The position numbers and the translations under genes are program-made. Of a stretch of 64,000 bases of DNA, positions 53,142 to 62,189 are shown piece by piece (position 1 is the first letter of the stretch; the number at the start of each line of letters is the position of its first letter). The stretch spans positions 48,036-112,035 of the forward strand of contig NZ_LMUM01000013.1 of the NCBI RefSeq assembly GCF_009765985.1, written 5' to 3'. Origin of the DNA: Acidobacterium sp. S8 (lineage in GTDB: Bacteria > Acidobacteriota > Terriglobia > Terriglobales > Acidobacteriaceae). The notes under the pieces were generated by a model, which was given only the letters and a program-made list of their open reading frames with translations, had not been told where the DNA came from and ran no database searches.

Positions 53142-54284
53142 ATGGATCGTCGCATGCCGCAATCTGACACACGCACTTTTCCGCACGCCATGTTGCGTGA
53201 GATCTACGAGCAGCCGGAAGCCCTGGCAGCGACCATTCGCAACTACGTCACCGATGGCTCACTCAACCCCGAAGCCTTTGCGGCGGTCGCCGAGGCGCTG
53301 CGCGGACATCAGCGCGTCGTCATCGCGGCCAGCGGCTCAAGCCGTCACGCCGGGCTCGCAGGCGAGATCATGCTCGAAGATTTGGCCGGGTTGACCGTCG
53401 ATGTCGAATACGCCAGCGAATACTGTTATCGCTCGACCCACACCCTGCAGGATCCCGGCGTCATCGTCATCTCGCAGTCAGGCGAAACAGCAGACACGCT
53501 CGCAGCGCTGCGTGAAGGCAAATCGCGCGGACTCGCTACCGTTGCCATCACAAACAATGCCATGTCTACCATGGCGCGCGAAGCCGACGCCTCCCTTCCC
53601 ACATTTGCAGGCAAAGAAAAAGCTATTCCCGCGACCAAGAGCTTTACCACACAGCTAGTCGTGCTTTACCTGCTTACTCTTTCAATGGCCCGTTTGCGCG
53701 GCAGAATGACGGCTCATTCCGTTTCGACCCTGATTGAACAATTGGAAAAATTGCCGGCGCTGCTCGAAGGCGCTCTCCCCGCGTGGGAAAAACAATTGCA
53801 CGCGGTGGCGGAACACACTCGCAACGCTCGCGGCTTCCTATATCTCGGACGTGGCATTCACTACGCCATGGCGCGCGAGGGCGCACTCAAGCTGAAGGAA
53901 TCCGCTTACGTGCAGGCCGAAGGCTATCCCGCTGGTGAATTGAAGCATGGGCCCAACGCGCTCGTCAGCAAAGACGCGCCGCTGGTGATGATCGCCACGC
54001 AGGACCGGAACGATCCGGACTCTATCCTGCGATATGAAAAAACCGTGCAGTTGATGCGCGACATGCAAGCGCAGGGCGCGGAGATCGTTGCGCTCGCATC
54101 CGAGGGCGATACCGAAGTGCCACAGCTTGCGCACACCACCATCCATGTACCCGACGCCAGCGAGTATCTTCTGACTATTCTCGAAGTCGTTCCGCTGCAG
54201 CTATTGGCATACTTCACCGCTATCCTTCGCGGAATCGATGTAGACAGCCCCCGCAACCTGGTGAAGGCTGTCGTACAGGAATAG
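53142..54284 (+). CDS. Double-SIS-domain sugar isomerase, GlmS-like (glucosamine-6-phosphate deaminase type)
   Basis: 380 residues. Two SIS domains: VVIAASGSSRHAGLAGEIMLE through GVIVISQSGETADTLAALREGKSRG and KAIPATKSFTTQLVVLYLLTL in the first, and GFLYLGRGIHYAMAREGALKLKESAYVQAEGYPAGELKHGPNALV in the second. These are the fructose-6-phosphate-binding motifs of the GlmS isomerase half, without the glutaminase domain. Such stand-alone proteins are NagB-II-type deaminases or AgaS-like ketose isomerases in amino-sugar catabolism. The start at 53142 leaves almost no gap to GAGGAG; Met5 (53154) is 12 nt away, so the true start is uncertain. Follows a GntR-type site. Confidence 0.88.
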   Translation: MDRRMPQSDTRTFPHAMLREIYEQPEALAATIRNYVTDGSLNPEAFAAVAEALRGHQRVVIAASGSSRHAGLAGEIMLEDLAGLTVDVEYASEYCYRSTHTLQDPGVIVISQSGETADTLAALREGKSRGLATVAITNNAMSTMAREADASLPTFAGKEKAIPATKSFTTQLVVLYLLTLSMARLRGRMTAHSVSTLIEQLEKLPALLEGALPAWEKQLHAVAEHTRNARGFLYLGRGIHYAMAREGALKLKESAYVQAEGYPAGELKHGPNALVSKDAPLVMIATQDRNDPDSILRYEKTVQLMRDMQAQGAEIVALASEGDTEVPQLAHTTIHVPDASEYLLTILEVVPLQLLAYFTAILRGIDVDSPRNLVKAVVQE

Positions 54285-55118
54285 CTAGAACGGCATACGT
54301 GCAGTGAACACGAGCCCGTGGTTGAAGGTATGGAACTCTGACGTTGCGATCTGGATACCCGCGCCCAGCGTAACGCCGATGCGCTTGTGCAGCCGGTAAC
54401 GTGACACGATGCCCGGCGAGACGAAGTTCTGAATTTTACCGTCATTGGGTCCGCCCTTATAGAAGGTGGTATTGAATTCCACCTCAGGCCACCAGTGCTC
54501 ATCGGTTTTCATTTGCAGAGCTGTATTCCACGCGATCGGGCGCCCCAGCTTATCGGTGTTTGCTACCGGCAGGGTCGCTCCAAGTGTGGATTGCACATCA
54601 AATGGACCGACGCCCTTACCCACTGCAAGTGTCGGCGTGACCGAAGCGTCCGTAACGCCGTTGCTGTAACTTCCCGTTGGAATGCTTCCGCCCAGAAACG
54701 CTGTGATAATCGCGCTCTTATGCTCTTCATTGCTCGCATAGAAGCGGTATTTCAGCAGAAATGTCGTATCCCCGAAGCCATCCTTACCCGTGCGCGTATT
54801 GTGCTGAATATAGGGCGGCACATTGAAGATCAGCTCGATTCTGCGCGCCGGAATCAGTTCCAGCCCTTTGCCATTCCCATAATTCCAGGTATCGGTATGC
54901 GTTGGCGTAATTTGACGTAGAAAGTCGGTGCGGAATTCCTGTTCCAGGCGCGGCGTCACCGTAACCAGCGGCGTGACCCAGCGCGGCTGCTCGGCCTGGG
55001 TACGGTTTACGCGGTCCTGCCAACGGTCGACAAAAGACTGAGCGTGCGCCGACGAAAGGCCGGCCGCAAGGGCGGTAACGATAAGCACAGGTGAAAGCAG
55101 GGATGTGGCTGTACGCAC
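54285..55118 (-). CDS. Outer-membrane beta-barrel protein of the phenol-degradation MetA-like type
   Basis: 277 residues. A signal peptide (LIVTALAAGLSSAHAQ) is followed by alternating beta-strands (RIELIFNVPPYIQHNTRTGKDGFGDTTFLLKYRFYASNEEHKSAIITAFLGGSIPTG) and the ending FTARMPF. The GDTTFLLKYRF and FLGGSIPTG motifs recall the MetA-pathway/putative outer-membrane transporter family (about 250-320 residues). The true role is unknown. It converges with the SIS gene without overlap and faces the molybdenum-enzyme operon, so neither neighbour fixes its role. Confidence 0.7.
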   Translation of the reverse strand: MRTATSLLSPVLIVTALAAGLSSAHAQSFVDRWQDRVNRTQAEQPRWVTPLVTVTPRLEQEFRTDFLRQITPTHTDTWNYGNGKGLELIPARRIELIFNVPPYIQHNTRTGKDGFGDTTFLLKYRFYASNEEHKSAIITAFLGGSIPTGSYSNGVTDASVTPTLAVGKGVGPFDVQSTLGATLPVANTDKLGRPIAWNTALQMKTDEHWWPEVEFNTTFYKGGPNDGKIQNFVSPGIVSRYRLHKRIGVTLGAGIQIATSEFHTFNHGLVFTARMPF

Positions 55119-55361
55119 GCAGTGGTCTCCAAAAGATATATATACGTTTCTTATCTTATAAATTCGTTATTTATCTACTATAAATGGCGATTCAAACGAG
55201 ACCCGAATTACTGAGTCGAAAAATGGCGAACAGCCTGCGCAATCGCGGGTTTGAATGGCATGCTAGTGTCATTGCATCCTCTTCCTTTTGTTATCCGTCT
55301 AAGTAAGGGCACGGGAAGAGGTCAGACCACAAACCGCATCGCAAATTTAAGGAATACAGCC
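55119..55361. other. Divergent promoter region before the molybdenum-enzyme operon
   Basis: AT-rich sequence (AGATATATATACG, TTATAAATTCGTTATTTATC) separates the outer-membrane gene (minus) from the 2Fe-2S subunit gene (plus). Both promoters should be here. No clear palindromic operator was found. Confidence 0.45.
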
Positions 55362-56039
55362 ATGCCAAAACAGCGCGATCCAGAGGTTTTGGACCAAAAC
55401 CCTTTAGATCAGAAAAAAGATGAGAATGGGGAGCAGCCGCTCTTCGGCAGATTTTCCCGGCGCTCCTTTCTGTCTCAGCTCGGGGCCGCCAGCATCGCCG
55501 CGACAACGACGACTTTAGCGCATGCAGCACCAACGCAGGCACCCGCAGAAGCCGCGACAGAGAAGGCCGTTCCCGGAGCAGTTCCCATAACGTTGAAGAT
55601 CAACGGCCAGACGCACAAAGTTATGCTCGAGCCCCGAGTTACCCTTCTCGATGCGCTGCGCGAACAATTGCAGATGCCGGGCACAAAGAAGGGCTGCGAC
55701 CACGGCCAGTGCGGGGCATGCACCGTCCACGTCAATGGGCGCCGTGTGAACTCCTGCCTGAGCTTTGCCATCATGCACCAGGGAGACGAGATCACCACTA
55801 TCGAAGGTCTCGCGCAGAACGGCGAGCTGCATCCTGTGCAGGCAGCGTTTATTGAGCACGACGGCTTCCAGTGCGGCTACTGTACGCCTGGACAGATCAT
55901 GTCCGCTTCGGCATTGCTTAAGGAACCCATCGGCAAAGAAGATGCGGACGTCCGCGAAGCCATGGCAGGCAACATCTGCCGCTGCGGAGCCTATACCAAC
56001 ATCGTTGCCGCCGTGCAGCAGGTGCGGCGCACGGCCTGA
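55362..56039 (+). CDS. Twin-arginine-exported 2Fe-2S subunit of a molybdenum hydroxylase (aldehyde/xanthine dehydrogenase, PaoA-like)
   Basis: 225 residues from the ATG at 55362 (AAGGAA 8 nt upstream); the earlier in-frame ATG at 55251 is not supported. A twin-arginine signal (FSRRSFLSQLGAASIAATTTT) leads it to the periplasm. The plant-type cluster loop is GCDHGQCGACTVHVNGRRVNSC; the second, xanthine-oxidase-type cluster uses CGYCTPG and ICRCGAY. Together they hold two 2Fe-2S clusters that pass electrons from the Moco site to FAD. Operon order small, FAD, large, XdhC matches E. coli paoABCD. Twin-arginine export makes a periplasmic aldehyde oxidoreductase the best call, but the substrate is inferred. 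Confidence 0.92.
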   Translation: MPKQRDPEVLDQNPLDQKKDENGEQPLFGRFSRRSFLSQLGAASIAATTTTLAHAAPTQAPAEAATEKAVPGAVPITLKINGQTHKVMLEPRVTLLDALREQLQMPGTKKGCDHGQCGACTVHVNGRRVNSCLSFAIMHQGDEITTIEGLAQNGELHPVQAAFIEHDGFQCGYCTPGQIMSASALLKEPIGKEDADVREAMAGNICRCGAYTNIVAAVQQVRRTA

Positions 56040-56055
56040 TTCAGAGAAGGACACC

Positions 56056-57036
56056 ATGCAGAGCTTTCGTTACAGCCAGCCAAAATCCGTGGATGCGGCA
56101 GTTTCCGGAATCAGTCAAAGCGGCAAGTTCATCGCCGGCGGTACTACGCTCGTCGATCTGATGAAGCTCAATGTCGAGAAGCCTGCGGCCATCGTAGATA
56201 TCAACGGGCTTCCACTTGATCGTATCGAGTCAGCCCCCGGTGGCGGGCTCAAGATAGGCGCGCTCGTCCGCAACAGCGACCTCGCCTGGAACACGGATGT
56301 AAAGCAAAACTATCCGGTCCTGTCAGAAGCATTGCTCGCCGGGGCCTCACCGCAACTGCGAAACATGGCCACTACCGGCGGCAACATTCTTCAACGCACG
56401 CGTTGTTACTACTTTCGCGATACAAACTATAAGTGCAATAAGCGCGAGCCCGGCTCCGGATGCTCAGCCATCGACGGCTTCCATCGCATCCATGCCATCC
56501 TCGGAACCAGCGAACACTGCATCGCCACGCATCCTTCCGATATGGCCGTCGCGATGATGGCGCTCGAAGCGACGGTACATACGCGCGGCGCGAAGGACGA
56601 ACGCAGTATCGCGCTGAATGATTTTTACCTTGTTCCCGGAACAACTCCTGACAAGGAAAACGTTCTGGAGCCGGGAGAGCTCATCACCTATGTCACGCTC
56701 CCTGCACTACCTCAAGGCACGCGGTCGCATTATCTCAAGCTGCGTGATCGCGCCTCCTATGAATTCGCTCTGGCATCAGCAGCAGTGGTAGTACGTGTCT
56801 CGGGTGGAAAAATCGAATATGCTCGCGTGGCACTCGGAGGTGTCGGCACAAAACCGTGGCGCTCCAAAGAAGCTGAAGAGGCGCTGCACGGACGCGAAGC
56901 CAGTGAACACACCTTCCGCGCCGCGGCGGAAGCCGCGCTGAAACCCGCTAAACCTCTGCGCGACAACGCCTTCAAAGTAGAGCTGGCGAAGCGCGCCATC
57001 GTTCGCACTCTGCAAGTGACCACGCAAACAGCCTGA
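56056..57036 (+). CDS. FAD-binding subunit of the molybdenum hydroxylase (PaoB-like)
   Basis: 326 residues from the ATG at 56056 (AGAAGGAC ribosome-binding site). Domain order is the FAD-binding PCMH half (FRYSQPKSVDAAV, GKFIAGGTTLVDLMKLNVEKPAAIVDI, LRNMATTGGNILQRTRC), then the CO-dehydrogenase flavoprotein C-terminal half. It contains four cysteines around CYYFRDTNYKCNKREPGSGC and EHCIATHPSDMAVAM. The equivalent cysteines bind an extra 4Fe-4S cluster in E. coli PaoB, which marks this as the PaoB subtype. Starts 16 nt after the small subunit stop. Confidence 0.93.
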   Translation: MQSFRYSQPKSVDAAVSGISQSGKFIAGGTTLVDLMKLNVEKPAAIVDINGLPLDRIESAPGGGLKIGALVRNSDLAWNTDVKQNYPVLSEALLAGASPQLRNMATTGGNILQRTRCYYFRDTNYKCNKREPGSGCSAIDGFHRIHAILGTSEHCIATHPSDMAVAMMALEATVHTRGAKDERSIALNDFYLVPGTTPDKENVLEPGELITYVTLPALPQGTRSHYLKLRDRASYEFALASAAVVVRVSGGKIEYARVALGGVGTKPWRSKEAEEALHGREASEHTFRAAAEAALKPAKPLRDNAFKVELAKRAIVRTLQVTTQTA

Positions 57037-57051
57037 GAGGGAAGCAGCAGT

Positions 57052-59256
57052 ATGAGTACATCCGTCATTGGAGCAGCAGTATCGAGGATTGACGGTAAGT
57101 TGAAGGTCACCGGAGCTGCACGTTACGCCGTCGATCATCCGATGGATCAGATCGCCTACGGTGTCGGTATCCACAGCACGATCGCGAATGGCGCCATCGC
57201 ACGCATCGACACCTCGGCAGCCGAGAGCATGCCCGGCGTCATCGCTGTGCTGCATCACGGCAACACTGATCCGCTCTTTCGCCCGGCCAACCCGTTCGAA
57301 CACGATAGCCGCGCTGGCGAAAGCCGACCGCCATTTGAAGATGACAAGGTCTACTATTACGGGCAATTCGTAGCGCTGGTGGTTGCAAATACATTCGAGC
57401 AGGCGCAAGATGCTGCCACCCGCGTGAAAATTGAATATCAGGAAGTAAAGCCGCTCGTGCGTCTCTCCGATGCTCCGCCACCCTCCGGCGCGCCGGCGCG
57501 CAACTATAAACGTGGCGATCCCGACGGGTCATTCAAAAGCGCACCTGTACAGATCGATTTCACCTATACCACGCCAGCGGAAACACACAACCCGATGGAG
57601 ATGCACGGCACCATTGCCGTGTGGAACGGCAATAAAGTCACGCTCTATGAGACGACTCAGGGTGTCGTCAACCATCAGCACGTCATGTCCGAAATGATCG
57701 GCGTTCCGCTCGAAGACGTTCATGTCATTTCGCCTTTCTGCGGATCCGGTTTCGGCGGCAAGCTTTTTCCCTGGCCTCATTCGATGCTGGCGGCAATAGC
57801 TGCGCGCAAGGTAGAGCGTCCGGTGAAGGTCTCCGTTCCTCGCAGCCTGATGTTCACCACCGTCGGGCACAGGCCATTCACGCAGCAGCGCGTCCGCATC
57901 GGAGCCACGAAAGACGGCAAGCTTGTTTCTCTGCAGCATGATGTTGTCACGCCCAGTTCCATCATCGATGCCTACGCCGAAAACTGCACCGAGCCAACCC
58001 CTGTGCTCTATAGCTGCGCCAATGTATCCGCGCAGCAACATGTGGTGCACCTGAATATTGGTACGCCTACACCGATGCGCGGCCCAGGCACCACGCCCGG
58101 CCTCTTTGCGATTGAATCGGCGATGGATGACCTGGCAATCAAGTTAAATCTCGATCCGCTTGACCTGCGCCTGCGCAACTATGCAGAGATGGACGAGAGC
58201 AGCAACAAACCTTTTTCCAGCAAGCACCTGCGCGAGGCATACCAGAAGGGAGCTGAGCGTTTCGGATGGAGCCGTCGCAATCCCAAAGTTGGTTCGATGC
58301 GTGACGGCGATCTCATCCTCGGCTGGGGCATGGCAAGCTGCACCTGGCCTGCTGGGCGTGGCTCTGCGGAGGTACGTGTTCGCCTGAATGCTGACGGCAC
58401 AGCGCGTGCTTCGAGCGCGACGCAGGATATCGGAACCGGGACTTACACTATCTTCGCCCAGGTTGTCTCTGAGAAGACCGGCATTCCGGTTGAGAAAGTA
58501 GATGTCGTCCTCGGCGATTCTTCATTGCCACCCGGTCCCATGTCCGGCGGCTCTACCGGAAACGCTTCGGTGCTTCCGGCAATCGCGGCAGCCGCGGAGG
58601 ATGCTGTAAACACACTGAAAGGCGTAGCCGTAAAGACAGAAGGCTCGCCCTTCTTTAACGCCGATGCCAAGACACTCAACCTGACTGGCGGACGCCTGCA
58701 CACGCAGGATAAATCTCCAGACAGTGGCGTTCCCTTTGGCGAAATTCTCAAGATGCGGCGACTCGCCGGTATTGAAGGACAAGCGAAGACCAGCCCCGAT
58801 GAAAATTCGCATAAGCTATCCAGTCATACCTTCGGCGCACAGTTCTGTGAAGTCACCTGGGACCCGGGCATTGCGCGGCTGCGAGTCTCGCGTTGGGTCA
58901 CTGTCATGGATGCTGGCCGAATCATCAATCACAAGACGGCGCGCAATCAGATTCTCGGAGGAGTCGTCATGGGCATTGGCATGGGCCTCTTCGAAGAAAC
59001 CCGTTACGACCAACGCAACGGAAAGCCACTCAATAATAATTTTGCCGATTACATCGTTTCTACGAACGCCGATATTCCGGAACTGGACTGCATTTTTGTC
59101 GAGTACCCAGACCTGAACCTCAACGAATACGGCGCTCGCGGCGTCGGTGAAATCGGCCTCACCGGAGTCGCGTCCGCGCTCACCATGGCCGTCCATCACG
59201 CAACTGGCGTGCGTGTGCGCGATCTTCCCATTCGCATCGAGCAACTACTGGCTTAA
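57052..59256 (+). CDS. Molybdopterin-binding catalytic subunit (PaoC-like)
   Basis: 734 residues. N-terminal aldehyde-oxidase/xanthine-dehydrogenase a/b hammerhead domain (IDGKLKVTGAARYAVDHP) and then the molybdopterin-binding domain (FCGSGFGGKLFPWP, RGPGTTPGLFAIESAMDDLAIKL, TQDIGTGTYTIFAQVV, GGSTGNASVLPA). The C-terminal EYGARGVGEIGLTGVASALTMAVHHATG carries the glutamate that acts as the general base in this family. No signal peptide; it would be exported with the twin-arginine small subunit. Starts 15 nt after the FAD subunit. The position of the SGGS/GSGF motifs fits the PaoC length of ~732. Confidence 0.94.
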   Translation: MSTSVIGAAVSRIDGKLKVTGAARYAVDHPMDQIAYGVGIHSTIANGAIARIDTSAAESMPGVIAVLHHGNTDPLFRPANPFEHDSRAGESRPPFEDDKVYYYGQFVALVVANTFEQAQDAATRVKIEYQEVKPLVRLSDAPPPSGAPARNYKRGDPDGSFKSAPVQIDFTYTTPAETHNPMEMHGTIAVWNGNKVTLYETTQGVVNHQHVMSEMIGVPLEDVHVISPFCGSGFGGKLFPWPHSMLAAIAARKVERPVKVSVPRSLMFTTVGHRPFTQQRVRIGATKDGKLVSLQHDVVTPSSIIDAYAENCTEPTPVLYSCANVSAQQHVVHLNIGTPTPMRGPGTTPGLFAIESAMDDLAIKLNLDPLDLRLRNYAEMDESSNKPFSSKHLREAYQKGAERFGWSRRNPKVGSMRDGDLILGWGMASCTWPAGRGSAEVRVRLNADGTARASSATQDIGTGTYTIFAQVVSEKTGIPVEKVDVVLGDSSLPPGPMSGGSTGNASVLPAIAAAAEDAVNTLKGVAVKTEGSPFFNADAKTLNLTGGRLHTQDKSPDSGVPFGEILKMRRLAGIEGQAKTSPDENSHKLSSHTFGAQFCEVTWDPGIARLRVSRWVTVMDAGRIINHKTARNQILGGVVMGIGMGLFEETRYDQRNGKPLNNNFADYIVSTNADIPELDCIFVEYPDLNLNEYGARGVGEIGLTGVASALTMAVHHATGVRVRDLPIRIEQLLA

Positions 59257-59259
59257 CGC

Positions 59260-60342
59260 ATGTCTGAGCTGCAACAGATCGTCTCCCTCTGGCGCGCAGC
59301 CAAAGCGCGGCAGGAAGAGGTGCGCCTTGCAACGGTGGTGCGTGTGGAAGGCTCATCGTACCGCAAGCCCGGAGCGCGTATGCTGATCACGCGCAGTGGC
59401 CAACGCGCCGGAACCATCAGCGGCGGCTGCCTCGAAGCCGAGGTGCAAAAGAAGGCATGGTGGCTCACGGAAAACGGTCCTACCATCCAGCGCTACAGCA
59501 GCTTCTTCGATGACGACTCGCCCATCCCCTACGGGTTAGGCTGCGGCGGCACTGTGTATGTCCTTCTGGAACGGGGCGAGCCTGCCCACGCCGTGCTGAA
59601 CGCGCTCGACGCCAGCCTCTGCTCTCGTGCACAGTTTGTAATCGTTACGGATACAGATCAAGCCGGTACCATATGGATCCAAAAAGCGGATGGGGAACAG
59701 TCGTTCTCTGCAGATAATCTTCTCCAGCCCGAAGCGGCTAGTCTCGCCCGACGGGCCGCGCGGGAACGGCAATCTTTTTACGCGAAAAATCTATTCGTGG
59801 AATTCAAAGCTCCGCCCTCTGCGCTCACCATCTTCGGCGCAGGCGACGATGCCAAGCCGCTCGTGGGATTTGCTAACCAGCTTGGCTGGCATGTCACCAT
59901 CGCCGACGGGCGCTCGCATCTGGCACATGCTGAGCGCTTTCCACGCGCAGATCGCCTGGTGCTTCTCGATTACGAGGCGAGTGAGCCTTTACGAGAGCTG
60001 CGTATCGATTCCGAAGATGCCTTCGTCCTGTTGACCCATGGTTACGAACAGGACCGCACGCTTCTAAGCGAACTTCTTCCCTGCAAGCCCAGATATCTCG
60101 GCGTCTTAGGACCGCGTCAGCGCACTGAACGCCTTATCGCTGAAGTCGCGCCACTAATCGGCCAATCGCCGGAAGAGTGCATGTCTTCTCTGCACGCGCC
60201 GATCGGATTCGACATTGGCGCACATGCGCCCGAGACCATCGCCCTCTCGATCATTACGGAGATCGTCGCCGTGTTGAACGGTCGTGACGGCGCATCCTTA
60301 AAGAAGAGCAAGCAAATCCACGCGCAACTGCACCATGTCTAA
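59260..60342 (+). CDS. XdhC/PaoD-family molybdenum cofactor insertion chaperone
   Basis: 360 residues. The N-terminal XdhC/CoxI part (EEVRLATVVRVEGSSYRKPGARMLI, GTISGGCLEAEVQKKAW, YGLGCGGTVYVLLE) is followed by a Rossmann-like C-terminal part (TIFGAGDDAKPLVGFANQLGWHVTIADGRSHL and RYLGVLGPRQRTERLI, then HAPIGFDIGAHAPETIALSIITEIVAVLNG). It binds sulfurated Moco and hands it to the catalytic subunit in the cytoplasm before export. It starts 3 nt after the catalytic subunit stop and overlaps the next gene by 8 nt. Confidence 0.93.
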   Translation: MSELQQIVSLWRAAKARQEEVRLATVVRVEGSSYRKPGARMLITRSGQRAGTISGGCLEAEVQKKAWWLTENGPTIQRYSSFFDDDSPIPYGLGCGGTVYVLLERGEPAHAVLNALDASLCSRAQFVIVTDTDQAGTIWIQKADGEQSFSADNLLQPEAASLARRAARERQSFYAKNLFVEFKAPPSALTIFGAGDDAKPLVGFANQLGWHVTIADGRSHLAHAERFPRADRLVLLDYEASEPLRELRIDSEDAFVLLTHGYEQDRTLLSELLPCKPRYLGVLGPRQRTERLIAEVAPLIGQSPEECMSSLHAPIGFDIGAHAPETIALSIITEIVAVLNGRDGASLKKSKQIHAQLHHV

Positions 60343-60928
60343 GAACTGCGCCGCGATAGTGCTAGCCGCGGGCGCATCGACACGACTCGGGCAACCCAAA
60401 CAACTGCTCAGGCTCAACGAAGAAAGCCTGCTGCGTCGCTCAGTGCGACTCGCAGCAGAAGCAGACTGCTCTCCGATTTTCGTGGTGCTTGGTTTTGAAT
60501 CTATGCGGATGAAGCAGGAGCTGCAAGACCTCGACATCGAACCTGTCATCAATTCTGACTGGAAATCCGGCATGGGGTCCTCATTGCGTTGCGGAATCGA
60601 GGCCCTGATCCGGGAAATTCCAGCGCCGCAAAGGGTCCTGCTGCTGCTCTGCGATCAAATAAAGCTTTCTTCAGAAATCCTCTCGCAGTTGCTACTGGCG
60701 AGCGAAGAGTCCAGCGGACACATCATCGCATCCAGATACGCGGAAAGACTCGGCGTCCCGGCGATTTTCCCGAACCGCTTCTATGCCGATCTCCTGCACG
60801 TGGAAGGCGATCAGGGCGCGCGCACCGTCATTCAACAGCACGCGCATCAGGTGATAGCGATCGACTTTCCCAACGGAGCGATCGATATCGACACCGCCCT
60901 CGATCTCAAACACCTTACTGCTTCCTGA
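60335..60928 (+). CDS. MocA/MobA-like molybdopterin nucleotidyltransferase
   Basis: 197 residues. It starts with the nucleotide-binding signature IVLAAGASTRLGQPKQLLRLNEESLLRRSV, then NSDWKSGMGSSLRCGIEAL and LLCDQIKLSSEILSQLL, and ends IDFPNGAIDIDTALDLKHL. Proteins of this group convert Mo-molybdopterin to the cytidine or guanine dinucleotide form used by hydroxylases; PaoABC-type enzymes use the cytosine form, so cytidylyltransferase activity is inferred. It overlaps the XdhC gene by 8 nt. Last gene of the operon; its stop overlaps the M48 protease end from the other strand. Confidence 0.92.
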   Translation: MSKNCAAIVLAAGASTRLGQPKQLLRLNEESLLRRSVRLAAEADCSPIFVVLGFESMRMKQELQDLDIEPVINSDWKSGMGSSLRCGIEALIREIPAPQRVLLLLCDQIKLSSEILSQLLLASEESSGHIIASRYAERLGVPAIFPNRFYADLLHVEGDQGARTVIQQHAHQVIAIDFPNGAIDIDTALDLKHLTAS

Positions 60929-62165
60929 AATATCGCGGATCTCGTCCATTCACCCAGGGGTCGTACTGAGCCGCGAACCGCATCCGATCTGCTGTCGGTG
61001 GATGACTATACGTCCACCATTCGATGAACGGATTTGGCGAAGGATCATCCAGCCATATCTCACCCAGCCGCTGAAAATCTTCTGTCGCCACCTGTTGTGG
61101 ATTCGCGACGAGACCATGAATTACTTCCTGCCCGTATACATCGGCTTCATGCTCAATCGTTCGGCTGAAGATATTTCCTAAAGGATCACCGGCAAAATTC
61201 AGCACCGTCATTAGAAGCAGAACCAATCCCACGGAAGCCCAGTCATCCACTGACCGGATACGCCAAACATCTCCATTGCGGAAAACAAGCCATCGCAGCA
61301 GCCGGTACGCAATCCAGTAAAAGACAAAGATCAGCAACGCAACAAAGAGCAGCCCCTTCACAATATGTCGCAGCACGTAATGCCCTTGCTCGTGCCCATA
61401 GATGAAAAGAATCTCGTCGCTCGACGCAAGCTTCAGCGTGTTGTCCCAAACCACGACGCGCTTCGACGAGCCGAAACCTGTCACATAAGCGTTGATGCCG
61501 GTGAATTTCGCGCTCGCATCCATCACGAACATACGCGACGGAGGAATGTTGATGCCGCCACGCGCCGCCACCTCTTCAAGCCGAGCCACCAGTGCGGGAT
61601 CGCGCGCCTCGAGCGACGAAAAATGATCGAACAGCGGATCGATAAAAATAGGTACAGCAAAAATGCCGAAGATCTCAACCGGCAGCGTAATCAACCAGAA
61701 CCACAGCCACCAGTGCCGTGGCGAACACCGCATCAGGGCGTACAGCGATGACAGCGCTACCGTTCCGAAGAGAATCAACAACAGAGAAGCAAGTGTCCAG
61801 TCGCCAAGCCAGCTCAGCCAGTGCTGCACTGACAATCCATAATGCACGGAAACCGCATGCGAGATCGCAGCGACGGGAAGTCCGATCAACGATAACAGCA
61901 CCAGCCACGACGGCGCAACCACCAGGCCCTGTATCCAGGCTTTGTTGCTTATAGAGATAGTCCAGTCAGCAATGAGCCTGCCAACACGAAGCCGCATCAG
62001 CAGCCATAGAACAAGACATGTCCACGCGACGCCGCCGAAATAAAGAGCCGCGCGCGCATGATTCAGATGAATGGCTCGATCGAGCTTGTCAGGAGGAAGC
62101 GTATAGACGGAAGAAACGACGGAGTGCAGCGCCCCAGCCTGCGTCTGAAAGAAAGATATCAACAT
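60915..62165 (-). CDS. M48-family membrane metallopeptidase (Ste24-like)
   Basis: 416 residues with several membrane helices. The zinc site is HEQGH at residues 258-262 (YGHEQGHYVLRHI), and a third ligand is likely the Glu in IEHEADVYG. VMDASAKFTGINAYVTGFGSSKRVVVWDNTL and the final NPFIEWWTYSHPPTADRMRFA match Ste24/CAAX-protease-type M48A proteins of about 400-430 residues. Such enzymes cut membrane-near substrates and take part in envelope quality control. The CAAX name reflects eukaryotic relatives and need not apply here. It converges with the MocA-like gene with a 14-nt overlap of ends. Confidence 0.92.
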   Translation of the reverse strand: MLISFFQTQAGALHSVVSSVYTLPPDKLDRAIHLNHARAALYFGGVAWTCLVLWLLMRLRVGRLIADWTISISNKAWIQGLVVAPSWLVLLSLIGLPVAAISHAVSVHYGLSVQHWLSWLGDWTLASLLLILFGTVALSSLYALMRCSPRHWWLWFWLITLPVEIFGIFAVPIFIDPLFDHFSSLEARDPALVARLEEVAARGGINIPPSRMFVMDASAKFTGINAYVTGFGSSKRVVVWDNTLKLASSDEILFIYGHEQGHYVLRHIVKGLLFVALLIFVFYWIAYRLLRWLVFRNGDVWRIRSVDDWASVGLVLLLMTVLNFAGDPLGNIFSRTIEHEADVYGQEVIHGLVANPQQVATEDFQRLGEIWLDDPSPNPFIEWWTYSHPPTADRMRFAAQYDPWVNGRDPRYFRKQ

Positions 62166-62189
62166 GTTGAAGCGTGCCTCAATAGCGTC

